From: JAJTDS01 sp964202895 | GTDB taxonomy: Bacteria > Pseudomonadota > Alphaproteobacteria > Rickettsiales > UBA1997 | Direction of reading: 5' to 3' | DNA: 64,000 bases | Assembly: GCA_964202895.1 (NCBI GenBank) | Contig: CAXNJM010000001.1 | Span: forward strand, 558,001-622,000 | Part shown: positions 33,496 through 43,338 of the stretch, in pieces | How the letters are laid out: every line of letters starts with the position of its first letter | Position numbering within the stretch: the first letter of the stretch is position 1 | Translations under genes and position numbers: made by a program | Notes under the pieces: model-generated | What the model was told of the DNA's origin: nothing | What the model saw: the letters and a program-made list of their open reading frames with translations, nothing else | Databases searched by the model: none

Positions 33496-34491
33496 ATGCA
33501 AACCCGTCAAGATAAAAAAGAATCAGGACAAATTGCAAAAATCGACAACAAAGATCTTCTCGGTTTTGCCACAAAAAGCCCTAAAGAATCAGTGTTAAGA
33601 AAGCCTGATTGGATAAGAGTTAAGGCACCAACTTCTAAAGGTTATCAAGAAACAAAGGCAATATTAAATCAAAAAAAACTACACACCGTTTGCGAAGAAG
33701 CATCTTGCCCCAATATCGGAGAATGCTGGGAGCAAAAGCATGCCACAGTAATGATTCTTGGTTCAGTTTGCACTAGAGCCTGCTCATTTTGCAATATCGA
33801 AACTGGCAAACCAGATCAAGTCAACCCTCACGAACCAGAAAATGTTGGCGATATAGCAAAATTTTCAGGCTTAAAGCATATTGTTATAACTTCAGTTGAC
33901 AGAGACGATTTATTTGACGGCGGTGCCGATCAATTTGTTAAAACTATCGAGGCAGTCAGAAGAAAGGCACCAAACACTACCATTGAAATTCTCACCCCTG
34001 ATTTTCTTAAAAAAGAAGGAGCAATTGAAAAGGTTGTATCAGCAAAACCAGATGTGTTTAATCATAATATCGAAACAGTACCGGGTTTATATACCAATAT
34101 CCGCCCTGGAGCAAGATATTTCCACTCTTTATGGCTTTTAAAAAGAGTTAAAGAGTTAAACCCACTAATCTTCACTAAATCAGGGTTAATGGTTGGGCTC
34201 GGAGAAACAAAAGAACAAATATTACAAGTAATGGACGATATGAGATGCGCAGATATAGATTTCATAACCATAGGACAATATCTAAGACCTACCCTAAGAC
34301 ATGCTCCCGTCGAAAGATATGTTCACCCCGATGAATTTGAGTTTTACAAAAAAATGGCTTACAATAAGGGTTTTTTAATGGTTTCTTCTAGCCCACTAAC
34401 TCGCTCTTCTTATCATGCAGGAGATGACTTTGCAAAAATGTATCAAGAAAGATTAAATAGAATTTCATTAGTTTTGGCAAAATCAATATAA
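33496..34491 (+). CDS. lipA: Lipoyl synthase
   Basis: LipA is a radical-SAM enzyme that puts two sulfur atoms into octanoyl groups on pyruvate and 2-oxoglutarate dehydrogenase and the glycine cleavage system. The 331 residues carry the auxiliary cluster cysteines in CEEASCPNIGEC and the radical-SAM CTRACSFC motif. SGLMVGLGET and the C-terminal SSPLTRSSYHAGDDF are typical. Length is normal. lipB is not adjacent. Its leader is the right copy of the 90-base repeat. Confidence 0.97.
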   Translation: MQTRQDKKESGQIAKIDNKDLLGFATKSPKESVLRKPDWIRVKAPTSKGYQETKAILNQKKLHTVCEEASCPNIGECWEQKHATVMILGSVCTRACSFCNIETGKPDQVNPHEPENVGDIAKFSGLKHIVITSVDRDDLFDGGADQFVKTIEAVRRKAPNTTIEILTPDFLKKEGAIEKVVSAKPDVFNHNIETVPGLYTNIRPGARYFHSLWLLKRVKELNPLIFTKSGLMVGLGETKEQILQVMDDMRCADIDFITIGQYLRPTLRHAPVERYVHPDEFEFYKKMAYNKGFLMVSSSPLTRSSYHAGDDFAKMYQERLNRISLVLAKSI

Positions 34492-34578
34492 TTTAGTATA
34501 ATTTTATTACAAGATTCACCAATCAACAGAAATAAATAACCGCCTCAGATAATCGCATCAACTTTTTTACTAAACAAC

Positions 34579-34606
34579 TTGACTTTTTAGAATTTTATAG
34601 TTTAAT
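34579..34606 (+). promoter_or_regulatory. Candidate promoter of the 672-residue unknown protein
   Basis: TTGACT (34579-34584) and TTTAAT (34601-34606) with a 16-base spacer, 35 bases before the start codon. Each box has five of six consensus bases. Similar to the rpoZ promoter. Confidence 0.5.
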
Positions 34607-34640
34607 TTAATACTTAATATTAACCAACCACAACATTAAC

Positions 34641-36659
34641 ATGAAAAATCAAACTACAGCAATAAACTCAATAGAAGATTTAATTGATCATATCAATAAA
34701 TCAAATATTACAAGCGATAGCAGCAAAACAGAGCTGGCAATTAAAATAATTAAGAAGAATCCTAATATAATTAAAAGCTCAACAGAATTATCAGATTTTA
34801 TTATTGATAAACTCAAGATTACAGATGATTATGACAAAAAAAAGCTAGTAATTGAAATAATTGAGCAGAACCCTAAAATAATTAATGACCTCACAAGCTC
34901 AACATTATTAGATTTTATTATTGATAAACTCAAGATTACAGATGATTATGACAAAAAAAAGCTAGCAATTGAAATAATTAACCAGAATCCTGAAATATTA
35001 GGAAACAATAAAGAAGAAAAAGGGAAAGGGCTCAGCGAGTTTATTAAGGTATTTGGCAATGATTTTTATCATCGAGTTGAATTAATATGCAACTTACTTA
35101 TACAATTACAGCAAACTATAGATATAGATTTCAAAACACTTAATAGCAATTTATATCAGAATGATTATCTCAAAGAAGAGTTAATTCTTAAAGCAATAGA
35201 AAAAGGTGTTCTTCATAAAGATAATTTTCTTCAATGCGGTTTTAATGAGATAAAAACTGATGATATCTATTTAGACATTTTAGCAAAAGCGAAAGCAAAA
35301 AACATTATAACTGATCTTGATTTATTAAATCATAACAAAGGCAGGTTATCAAGCAAATTTACCTCTATGAAAGAGTTGTTTGATATTAATTTGGAAGAGA
35401 ATAAATTAAACGACATTTTTGCTAATGAAGGTAACTCCCTAAAAACTATAGCTTCTTGGTTTGCTAGCTCTGATAATCAGTTTGATATTAAACAATATAA
35501 ATTATCGGATATTATAGAATATTGCAGAAGCGGTGGCAAATTAACCGAATTAAATTCATTATTTAAAGAAGAATTTAAAGCAAAAATAAAGAATCTATAT
35601 ATTCCATCTTCTCAAAAAGTAATAACAGATGTCGATATTAAACAAATAGCAGAACTAACTAGTTTTAGCACTGATGAGGTTGCAAAAAAACATATTTCAA
35701 TTGGTGGGATGGTCTCCCATCTTAAGCCTTTATTTACAGACATTAAAGAAGCAACAACAGAGGAAATAGATCAAATAAAAAACGATAAAATAAAAGAAAT
35801 ATTAACAAAAACACTTAATAATGGCCTAGTTGACAATCAAGACACTCAAAACTTTTATAAAGAAATTACAGGGCTTGATATAAAAAATGAAGATATTAGT
35901 AAATTAAAAAATTTTATATCTGGCAATAAGGATATTTTAACTTACATTTTTAAAAAAGAAGATGGTTTAGCAAGATTAGAAGGTGTAATGCATTCAATTG
36001 GCGATGGTTGCGGTGCCAATATCGCTAATAACCTCAATAATATGGCTATATCTTTTCTTTTAGATGATAATGAGATGGGAGAAAATGAAAAAAATAAAAA
36101 TATTGCTTTAAAATTAATTTATGAAAGTCTAATTGCAGGCGGTATCTTGCAACAAGCACTTGGAGATGGCGATCATTTAGGCGGTAGCAGTAATGCTTCA
36201 ATCATCAAAGATTATAAAAAAGATAGTACTGCAGATATTCTTAATAAAAGATTTATTACTTGCGATTATGCAATAGAAGCAACAGCAAAAATATCAAACT
36301 CTGACAAACATAGCGATATAGTTCCAGAAGCAACCAGAGAATCAATATTGGAAAATGATTATTTACTAAATAAGTTTAACAAAATAATCGCTATAAATGC
36401 TATTAACTTCTTAATCAAAGATGGTGCACAAGGTAAAATAACAAATAATAATTCTGTTATTTATAGAGATATTTCTGAAGCAATTAGTGGCATAGAGGCA
36501 GGAAAAGCAAAACAAGTAGAGCAAGAAGCCAGAAAAATAAAGCAAACAGCGGGAGATAATGATACTCCTAATCAAGATGATGAATCTCCAAATAACGAAA
36601 CAAGACCAACAAGACTTCAAAGATTCTGCTCATGGCTCAAAGAATTATCTTGCTGTTAA
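34641..36659 (+). CDS. Large protein of unknown function with N-terminal 39-residue repeats
   Basis: 672 residues, hydrophilic and helix-rich, without signal peptide or membrane helix. Residues 30-125 hold three units of about 39 residues. Two are nearly identical (FIIDKLKITDDYDKKKL) and their DNA (from 34794 and 34911, period 117) is identical over 55 bases, so the duplication is recent. The middle is composed of helical segments. A glycine-rich stretch near residue 455 (GVMHSIGDGCGANIANNL) vaguely recalls CAGGIGSAFMNAMSGG in the transposon-broken gene, so both may belong to one lineage-specific family. The C-terminus has a polar tail and two final cysteines. No named family recognised; a secreted effector is possible but unproven. 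Confidence 0.75.
   Translation: MKNQTTAINSIEDLIDHINKSNITSDSSKTELAIKIIKKNPNIIKSSTELSDFIIDKLKITDDYDKKKLVIEIIEQNPKIINDLTSSTLLDFIIDKLKITDDYDKKKLAIEIINQNPEILGNNKEEKGKGLSEFIKVFGNDFYHRVELICNLLIQLQQTIDIDFKTLNSNLYQNDYLKEELILKAIEKGVLHKDNFLQCGFNEIKTDDIYLDILAKAKAKNIITDLDLLNHNKGRLSSKFTSMKELFDINLEENKLNDIFANEGNSLKTIASWFASSDNQFDIKQYKLSDIIEYCRSGGKLTELNSLFKEEFKAKIKNLYIPSSQKVITDVDIKQIAELTSFSTDEVAKKHISIGGMVSHLKPLFTDIKEATTEEIDQIKNDKIKEILTKTLNNGLVDNQDTQNFYKEITGLDIKNEDISKLKNFISGNKDILTYIFKKEDGLARLEGVMHSIGDGCGANIANNLNNMAISFLLDDNEMGENEKNKNIALKLIYESLIAGGILQQALGDGDHLGGSSNASIIKDYKKDSTADILNKRFITCDYAIEATAKISNSDKHSDIVPEATRESILENDYLLNKFNKIIAINAINFLIKDGAQGKITNNNSVIYRDISEAISGIEAGKAKQVEQEARKIKQTAGDNDTPNQDDESPNNETRPTRLQRFCSWLKELSCC
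34794..34982 (+). repeat. 117-base tandem repeat inside the unknown gene
   Basis: Two copies of a segment beginning GATTTTATTATTGATAAAC (34794 and 34911). They are identical for 55 bases, then differ at a few positions. The period is 39 codons, so the frame is kept. Confidence 0.88.
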
Positions 36660-36747
36660 GGGCAGTAATTTCAAGAATTTAAAAGGTTACTTTCTTGCAT
36701 TTCTTGTTCTAAGAAATAAATTTATAGCATTAATTTTGGTAGTTTTT

Positions 36748-39700
36748 CTATTCAATAAACTGTAATTGCAGGTTCTCTATCCAAAAAATGGCGGTTTTAA
36801 TTTTAATATCATTTGCAATTGAAGATGTGTGTTGTTTGTTATCTCGATTAAATGGCTGTTGTTCAAAGTGTAGATTTTCAATCAATCGCCTATATTCTCT
36901 TAATTGCTCTAGATATTGAAAAGGTAGCTTCTCGGGAATAATTGCATTGGTTTTGTAATCAATAATAATAATCTCTTGCAAAATGTCGCCGTTATTTGTT
37001 TTGGCGATTTTCTTTATCAATAAATCGATTCTTTTTTGCATTATATTACCGTTAATAAAGCCAGATAATTCTAGTTCGCATTCAATTTTATGTTCTATCT
37101 TTTGCTCTTCATTGCCAATAAAAATTTGTGCAAAAGAATTGGAATCAATAAAATCAATAATCTGCCGTTGAATAATATTTTTTTGTTGTTGCTCTATTTC
37201 TAGTTGAGAATCAATAATTGCAATAGCTAATTTATGCAATAAAGCTCTGTTTTTGCTGTTGCTTTTACCAATCATTTCTAAAATTTTATGCACTAAATTA
37301 CCCTTAACTAATGCTTGATTATCATCTTGCGAATTATTTTTATGTTGATAAGAGCCTGTAAATAGCCAATCATCTTTATATTCATTGAACTTAGATTTTA
37401 TTGATTCTGTGTTTTCTAATTTTCGCTCTTTTATCGCATTAAGATTATAATATTCATCAACTAGTTGATCTTGTTTTATGAATGTAAAATTGCTAATTTT
37501 ATTATCTTGCAAGGCTTGTTCTAGAGCCTTCTGAATTTCGCAATGAATATCTGTTGTATAGTTATCACGACCAGATTTTTCATAACTCGTAAAATATATT
37601 TCATTGCAGGCTCTAGTCATTGCAACATAAGTTAGCCTCAATCGCTCCTCTAATTCTGCATTCCTAATATCATTAAACAAATTACTAAGATTTGAATTAT
37701 CTTGAGCAATATTTTCTTCGTTTATTGTAAATAATATCGGCAAGTAAAACTCATCTTCCCGCAGGGATTCTTGATTATTTTGGCTTAATTGCGGTATTTT
37801 CAACCAATGCAAATCTTCTCTTTTGCCACTCTCTGCATCATCAATAATAATTACAATTTTTGCCTCCAAACCTTTTGCACCGTGTATAGTGCTAATTCTC
37901 ACCGCGTCTTTATTGGCGACATTCATTTCGAGCTTAGGCCTAATATTCTCAATATTTGCCACTAATTCTTGCAAACTATCAACATCTTTTGATAATTTGA
38001 TAATTTTTAAGAAAAAATCTTCTAGTAAATCAAGCTTTTGCACATTGTTTGTAAGCATTAAATGCTTCGCTAAACCAGCTTGATAAATTAAAAAATAAAT
38101 TAATGTTATTACATTATTGCTATGCAATATTTGCAAGGCTTGGTTAAGTTTTTGATGAATATGATTAAAGTGATTTATTTGCGATAGAGCCTTATAAATA
38201 TTGATTTTATTGGCTATTTTATATAATATAATTTCTTGCAATTCTTCATCGCTGAGATTAAAGAAGCTAGATTTTAGAAGAATCGCCAGATTAAAATCAT
38301 CTTCCTTTAATAATAAAAATTTTAGCATCGCCATTAAATCGGCAATCATCAACAATTCTAGCAAATCAACTTTATCGTTGGTAATAAACGGAACATTGTT
38401 TTTCCTTAGCTCTTTATACAAAAAGTGGACATCATTTCTTTTTTTGATTAATATCATTATATCGCCAAATTTAACTTCTTCTTCAAGATTTTCTATTTTT
38501 CTTTTTTCACCAACCCAAGAGCTAATTTTATTAGCAATAACCGCCGATAATATTTCAACCGCTTGTAATTTTTTTTCATCATTTTCATCATCAGCTTCTT
38601 CTTTGGTATTTTTTTCATTTTTTTTCTTTTTAACCCTTTCCCACAACTCAACTTTACCAATTAAGCCTTTTTGATTAAATTTAAAAGATTGATGTTGATG
38701 ATAATTATCCGCCTTAGTTATCATTTTACCGTATCTTTCTTTTTCATACAAAAATAAAGCATCCACCGCTTCTAATATTGATTTTGTAGAGCGAAAAGAG
38801 TTGTTGAGAGAAATATCTTGCAATTGTTCTCCCGCCTTATTTTTAAAATATTGATAACTAATTTTGACAATATCCGGCCTCGCTCCTTGAAAAGAAAAGA
38901 TCGACTGCTTTTCATCGCCAACCACAAAAATCGAAGGCATTTTACTTCTGCGACCCTCGCCACTAAAAAAATCATTAGCCAAAGATTTAACAATCTGCCA
39001 TTGCTGAATGTTGGTATCTTGCGATTCGTCAATTAATAAATGATCAAAAAAGCCGTCCAACTTATATTCTATCCAATCCCTATCTTCCGATTGTAATAAT
39101 TTATTAACTTTGATGATTGCATCATTAAAATCAATTACCCCTCTTTGCATCTTGATAGCATTATAACGAAGCATTATTTCTTTAGATAATTTTAGCAAAT
39201 TGATGGTTTTGTGGCAATTTGCAATTTTGATTATTTCATTGTAAAAAATGTTGTTTTTGCCATTTTCTGCTAATTTCTTGCTAGAATTTTGTTTAAATAA
39301 GTCACGATAATTAATGAAATCAAGCATTTCTGGCTTCTTCAACAAAAAATCAGGAAAATCATTTTTAATATTTCTTTTTAAAGCCTCGAAATCAAAGCGA
39401 TTAATCAAGTTATTAAAATAATCTTCAAGTTTAATTATGTTTTTATCTTGAGAACCGCAGATTAACTCGCAATAATATTGCTCTATATCATCAAAAGAAC
39501 TGTCTTCAAATAAGATGTCTAGCTTATTTCTATCATTAATCAATTTATCAATAAAATTATCGCTATTGCCATTCAAAACATAATATTCATTGATTATTTT
39601 CTTTAATTTTGAATCATGAAGAGAATCTTCAAAAACTCGCTGTTTTGCAAGCTGAATCAATAAATTAGAAGAATCGGAGTCAATAATTTCAAACCTCGGA

Positions 39701-40119
39701 CCAACATTACTTTCTAGCGGAAATATTTTTAACAAATTTTGACAAAAAGAATGAATTGTCATTATCTTAATTGATTCGGGAGATTCATTGATTTCAAAAA
39801 ATAATCTTCTCGCCTTATTTATCAATGCTTCGCTTGGATAATTATTAGTTAAATCTTTTAAAATTAATATTAATTCATCTAAGGAAGATGATGTCATTTC
39901 AAATAATCGATTATTGATTCTCGCCTTCATTTCATTGGCACCATTGTTAGTATAGGTAATACATAAAATTTTTTGTATATCATTGCCATCTAACAACAAC
40001 CTAATCACTCTGTCGGTTAATATTTTTGTTTTGCCCGAACCAGCAGAAGCAAAGAGCCAGATTGATTTCTTGGGATTAGATGCCATATTTTGGGCATTTC
40101 TTATTTCATCTAAATACAT
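36748..40119 (-). CDS. addA: Double-strand break repair helicase-nuclease AddA
   Basis: AddA with AddB resects broken DNA ends for RecA. The 1,123 residues are a UvrD/Rep-type helicase with Walker A in ASAGSGKTK (about 25-32), LLIDESQDTNIQQW (motif II), VGDEKQSIFSFQGA (motif III), STIHGAKGLEA and LRLTYVAMTRA. A RecB-type PD-(D/E)XK nuclease with IIIDYKTN lies near the C-terminus. All motifs are present. In most alphaproteobacteria addB lies directly upstream; here the upstream gene is mltA, 72 bases away, and addB is not in the window. Confidence 0.93.
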   Translation of the reverse strand: MYLDEIRNAQNMASNPKKSIWLFASAGSGKTKILTDRVIRLLLDGNDIQKILCITYTNNGANEMKARINNRLFEMTSSSLDELILILKDLTNNYPSEALINKARRLFFEINESPESIKIMTIHSFCQNLLKIFPLESNVGPRFEIIDSDSSNLLIQLAKQRVFEDSLHDSKLKKIINEYYVLNGNSDNFIDKLINDRNKLDILFEDSSFDDIEQYYCELICGSQDKNIIKLEDYFNNLINRFDFEALKRNIKNDFPDFLLKKPEMLDFINYRDLFKQNSSKKLAENGKNNIFYNEIIKIANCHKTINLLKLSKEIMLRYNAIKMQRGVIDFNDAIIKVNKLLQSEDRDWIEYKLDGFFDHLLIDESQDTNIQQWQIVKSLANDFFSGEGRRSKMPSIFVVGDEKQSIFSFQGARPDIVKISYQYFKNKAGEQLQDISLNNSFRSTKSILEAVDALFLYEKERYGKMITKADNYHQHQSFKFNQKGLIGKVELWERVKKKKNEKNTKEEADDENDEKKLQAVEILSAVIANKISSWVGEKRKIENLEEEVKFGDIMILIKKRNDVHFLYKELRKNNVPFITNDKVDLLELLMIADLMAMLKFLLLKEDDFNLAILLKSSFFNLSDEELQEIILYKIANKINIYKALSQINHFNHIHQKLNQALQILHSNNVITLIYFLIYQAGLAKHLMLTNNVQKLDLLEDFFLKIIKLSKDVDSLQELVANIENIRPKLEMNVANKDAVRISTIHGAKGLEAKIVIIIDDAESGKREDLHWLKIPQLSQNNQESLREDEFYLPILFTINEENIAQDNSNLSNLFNDIRNAELEERLRLTYVAMTRACNEIYFTSYEKSGRDNYTTDIHCEIQKALEQALQDNKISNFTFIKQDQLVDEYYNLNAIKERKLENTESIKSKFNEYKDDWLFTGSYQHKNNSQDDNQALVKGNLVHKILEMIGKSNSKNRALLHKLAIAIIDSQLEIEQQQKNIIQRQIIDFIDSNSFAQIFIGNEEQKIEHKIECELELSGFINGNIMQKRIDLLIKKIAKTNNGDILQEIIIIDYKTNAIIPEKLPFQYLEQLREYRRLIENLHFEQQPFNRDNKQHTSSIANDIKIKTAIFWIENLQLQFIE

Positions 40120-40191
40120 TTAACTTAAGAATTTTTTAATATTGATGTTGATAATTTTTTGATTTTTACAATTCACTTATCGAGCTAGACA

Positions 40192-41364
40192 TTATCTAGC
40201 TTTATGAAGCTTAATTCTATTCACAAAATAATTTGGCAATAATAAATAATATTTACCACTATTCACGAGGTGAGATGCTTTAAATTCAGCATCTCTGCCC
40301 TTACCAAAAAAAATATCCCCTCTAACTTTACCCTTAATTGCCGAACCGCTATCTTGAGCGATTAATAATTTTGTAAATTTTTCAGAATTATTAATTTGAG
40401 TAACTACCCAAATCGGCAAGCCGTAATTAATATAGGCTGGGTCAATTGCTATTGATCTTTCTGGAGTCAAGGGAACAGCTTGCGAACCAATTGGCGATTC
40501 TTCATCGCTAATTTTAAAAAATATATAAGAAGAATTTTTTTGCATTATCAACTTAGCAAAATCAGGGTTTTCATTAAGCCAATCTTGAATTTTTGTGGCA
40601 TTCATTGCTTTTTTGTTGATAATATTTTGCTCGATTAAATATTTACCAATTGGATAATATTTATGATTATTGGAGCCAGCAAAGGCAAGCCTTATAACCC
40701 TACCATCCGCAAGAAAAATTCGGCCAGAACCTTGAATATGCATAAAAAATAGCCTTACCGCATCATCAACAAATAATAATATCTCTTTATCTTTAATTGC
40801 CCCATCTTCAATTTCTTGGCGAGTAAAATAAGGCTTTGATTTATCTATATCACTTGGCATTGCATAAATTGGATAAATAAACTTATCATCTTTTGTTTCA
40901 CTGCCATTTAATTCGATTTGATAATATCCTGTAAAGTTATTTTTTTTCTGCCAAAAATAATTATCATCAACCACTAGAAACGGTGTAAACCAAGCCTCAA
41001 AAAAATTTCTTGCTTGATTGCTATTCATTGATTTTACAATATCAACAAGATCACAAGCATCGCGAAAATCAGCGGGAGTAAGCTCTTGATTAATATCAAC
41101 CTGCTTTTTATTGAGATAAATTTGATTTAATGTTTGATTTTGAGGCAATAATGCCAATTGATCGCAAGAATTAACCAATGAACGAATCGCCAAATTATGG
41201 TTATCAGATTTCCATCCTTCTAAATGCTGAAATGATACTTTTTTTAACTTAAGATTATTATTAAAATCGATATTTTGATAATTATGGAGAAAGTGCTTGC
41301 TAATATTGCATCCAGAGCATAGTAGCAAAATAATTATTGAGAAAAAGTATGATAAAAATTGCAT
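40192..41364 (-). CDS. mltA: Membrane-bound lytic murein transglycosylase A
   Basis: MltA cleaves peptidoglycan glycan strands to 1,6-anhydro-muropeptides, the substrates of AmpG-type permeases. The 390 residues begin with a hydrophobic signal ending LLLCSGCN; this is a poor lipobox, because the -3 position is cysteine, so lipid attachment is uncertain. The MltA domain contains FTGYYQIELNGSETKDD and FMHIQGSGRIFLADG. The C-terminal 3D domain has the catalytic aspartate in IAQDSGSAIKGKVRGDIFFG. Upstream of addA in the same direction. Confidence 0.94.
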   Translation of the reverse strand: MQFLSYFFSIIILLLCSGCNISKHFLHNYQNIDFNNNLKLKKVSFQHLEGWKSDNHNLAIRSLVNSCDQLALLPQNQTLNQIYLNKKQVDINQELTPADFRDACDLVDIVKSMNSNQARNFFEAWFTPFLVVDDNYFWQKKNNFTGYYQIELNGSETKDDKFIYPIYAMPSDIDKSKPYFTRQEIEDGAIKDKEILLFVDDAVRLFFMHIQGSGRIFLADGRVIRLAFAGSNNHKYYPIGKYLIEQNIINKKAMNATKIQDWLNENPDFAKLIMQKNSSYIFFKISDEESPIGSQAVPLTPERSIAIDPAYINYGLPIWVVTQINNSEKFTKLLIAQDSGSAIKGKVRGDIFFGKGRDAEFKASHLVNSGKYYLLLPNYFVNRIKLHKAR

Positions 41365-41445
41365 ATAAATTTAGTTAAAATTTTATGGCAGAATAAATTA
41401 GTTTAAATTAAAATGCCATATTATCTTTTAATTAAATATTAAATC

Positions 41446-42243
41446 ATGCCCCGCTATAAATTAACTGTTGAATATGATGGCTCTAAATATTGCGGGCTAC
41501 AAAAGCAAAAAAACTTAACAAAATCAGGCCCTCATAACAAAAAATCAATCGCCGAAATGGTTGAATTGGCAATATTTTCTTTTACCGCTGAAAATATAAA
41601 AATACATTATGCAGGAAGAACCGATGCCGGAGTTCATGCTTATGCACAAATACTGCATTTTGATTTAAAAAAAGCCTTTACCCCGCAAAAAATAAAAATC
41701 GCTATTAATCATTATTTAGCAGGAGAAGATATCGCAATCATTGATACCGCAATCGTGGACGAATCTTTTCATAGCAGATTCAGTGCCAAACAAAGATCTT
41801 ATCAATATCGCATTATCAACCGTCAAGCACCGCTAATTTTAGAAAAAAATCGTGCTTGGCATATTTCAATTGAGCTCGACCTCACAAAAATGATAGAAGC
41901 ATCTCAATTATTGATAGGAATCGTTGATTTATCTTGTTTTTACCCCGCAAAAGAAATAAAAAGCGATAAAAATAATGCTAAAATTGTTAATTTAATCAGA
42001 AGAATTAATGAAATTAAAATAGAAGAAACTAAAATTAAGGGCGGAAGGCTTATAATCATTAAAATCAAAGCACCTTCATTTTTTCGCCACTTAGTTAGAA
42101 ATATTATCGGCACAATCATTTTGGTCGGATTAAAAAAAATCTCAATCGCAGATTTTCAAGCAATCATCGCTAATAAAAAACGAGATTTAGCGGGCCCCAC
42201 CGCCCCACCCCACGGGCTATATTTCGATGAAGTTGAATATTGA
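41446..42243 (+). CDS. truA: tRNA pseudouridine(38-40) synthase TruA
   Basis: TruA makes pseudouridine at positions 38-40 of tRNA anticodon arms. The 265 residues carry the catalytic D60 in AGRTDAGVHA, then SFHSRFSAKQRSYQYRI, and FFRHLVRNIIGTIILVG near the C-terminus, all family hallmarks. A short insertion is present after the first strand (KNLTKSGPHNKKS). Length is normal. The plus-strand gene stands alone, convergent with queA. Confidence 0.97.
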   Translation: MPRYKLTVEYDGSKYCGLQKQKNLTKSGPHNKKSIAEMVELAIFSFTAENIKIHYAGRTDAGVHAYAQILHFDLKKAFTPQKIKIAINHYLAGEDIAIIDTAIVDESFHSRFSAKQRSYQYRIINRQAPLILEKNRAWHISIELDLTKMIEASQLLIGIVDLSCFYPAKEIKSDKNNAKIVNLIRRINEIKIEETKIKGGRLIIIKIKAPSFFRHLVRNIIGTIILVGLKKISIADFQAIIANKKRDLAGPTAPPHGLYFDEVEY

Positions 42244-42274
42244 GGCTAAAGAGCTAGTTATAAGATTTCCAACC

Positions 42275-43327
42275 TTACTTAAACAACAAACTGCAATCTC
42301 CAAAAGAATAAAAACGATATTTTTTTGCAATCGCATATTGATATAAATTATGAGCTTGATCCTTGCCAATTAAGGCAGAAACAAGCATAAATAAGGTTGA
42401 TTTTGGCAAATGAAAATTGGTAAACAGCCCATCAATTATTTTAAATTGATAACTCGGATAGATAAAAATTTTTGTAGTGCCACTAATTGCAGAGACAAAC
42501 CCCTCTTGATTGCAAGCAGATTCAACTGCCCTTAAGCTAGTAGTGCCAACGGCTATGATTCTTCTTTTTTCCGCTTTTGCTTGATTAATAATCTTAGCAC
42601 TTTCTTCATCAATAGTAAAAGATTCTTGATGCATTTTATGGTCAATAATATTCTCTGCCCTTACTGGCAAGAAGGTTCCCGCTCCGACATTAAGAGTTAT
42701 AAAAACCACTTTAATGCCATAATCGACAATTCTTTCCATTATTTCTTTGGTAAAATGCAAGCCCGCAGTTGGCGCCGCAACCCCTAAGCCAGAATTTGCA
42801 TAGCTAGTTTGATAGTTTAATTCCGCATCTTCATTGTTTTTAATATAAGGCGGAAGAGGCATTTCTCCATAGATATTTAGCAATTCTAAAAATTTATCTT
42901 GCGATAAAGAAAACTCTATTTCAATAAAACCATCATCATATTTTTTAACAATCAAGCCAATAAATTCATTATTTGGAGGCGGGCTAAATGAAATTATATC
43001 ACCTTCTTTCAGCTTTTTTGCTGGTTTACACAAGGCTAGCCACCTAATTTTATTTGAATCCTCGCTGGATAATTGTTGATCTAAATTAATGTTGATTAAT
43101 GCTTGATTGCTTAAATTTTTTGCTTTTAATTTTGCTTTTATAACTTTAACATTGTTAAATATTAAGACATCTCCTTTATTAAGAAACTCAAGCAAATTAT
43201 CGATTTTACTATCAATAATTTTGCCCTGCTGATAAACTAACATTGGGGTTAAATAGCGAGGAGTAAAAAGCTTTTGAGCAACTAATTCGTTGGGTAGCTC
43301 AAAATTAAAATCATTAGTTTTAAACAT
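42275..43327 (-). CDS. queA: S-adenosylmethionine:tRNA ribosyltransferase-isomerase
   Basis: QueA moves the ribosyl part of SAM to 7-aminomethyl-deazaguanine in tRNA, the step before epoxyqueuosine. I chose the ATG at 43327 (MFKTNDFNFELPNELVAQ), because the family starts there; an upstream start at 43390 would overlap ubiE and add residues absent from homologues. Motifs: VLIFNNVKVIKAKL, APTAGLHFT, NVGAGTFLPV and the C-terminal YRFYSFGDCSLL. 350 residues, normal. Its start codon is only 11 bases from the ubiE start on the other strand. Confidence 0.96.
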   Translation of the reverse strand: MFKTNDFNFELPNELVAQKLFTPRYLTPMLVYQQGKIIDSKIDNLLEFLNKGDVLIFNNVKVIKAKLKAKNLSNQALININLDQQLSSEDSNKIRWLALCKPAKKLKEGDIISFSPPPNNEFIGLIVKKYDDGFIEIEFSLSQDKFLELLNIYGEMPLPPYIKNNEDAELNYQTSYANSGLGVAAPTAGLHFTKEIMERIVDYGIKVVFITLNVGAGTFLPVRAENIIDHKMHQESFTIDEESAKIINQAKAEKRRIIAVGTTSLRAVESACNQEGFVSAISGTTKIFIYPSYQFKIIDGLFTNFHLPKSTLFMLVSALIGKDQAHNLYQYAIAKKYRFYSFGDCSLLFK

Positions 43328-43338
43328 AAAATTTACAA

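Noticed and set aside
37823..39036. Open frames of 70-157 codons on the plus strand inside addA
   Set aside because: They are antisense shadows of a long, well-supported helicase gene and have no family features.
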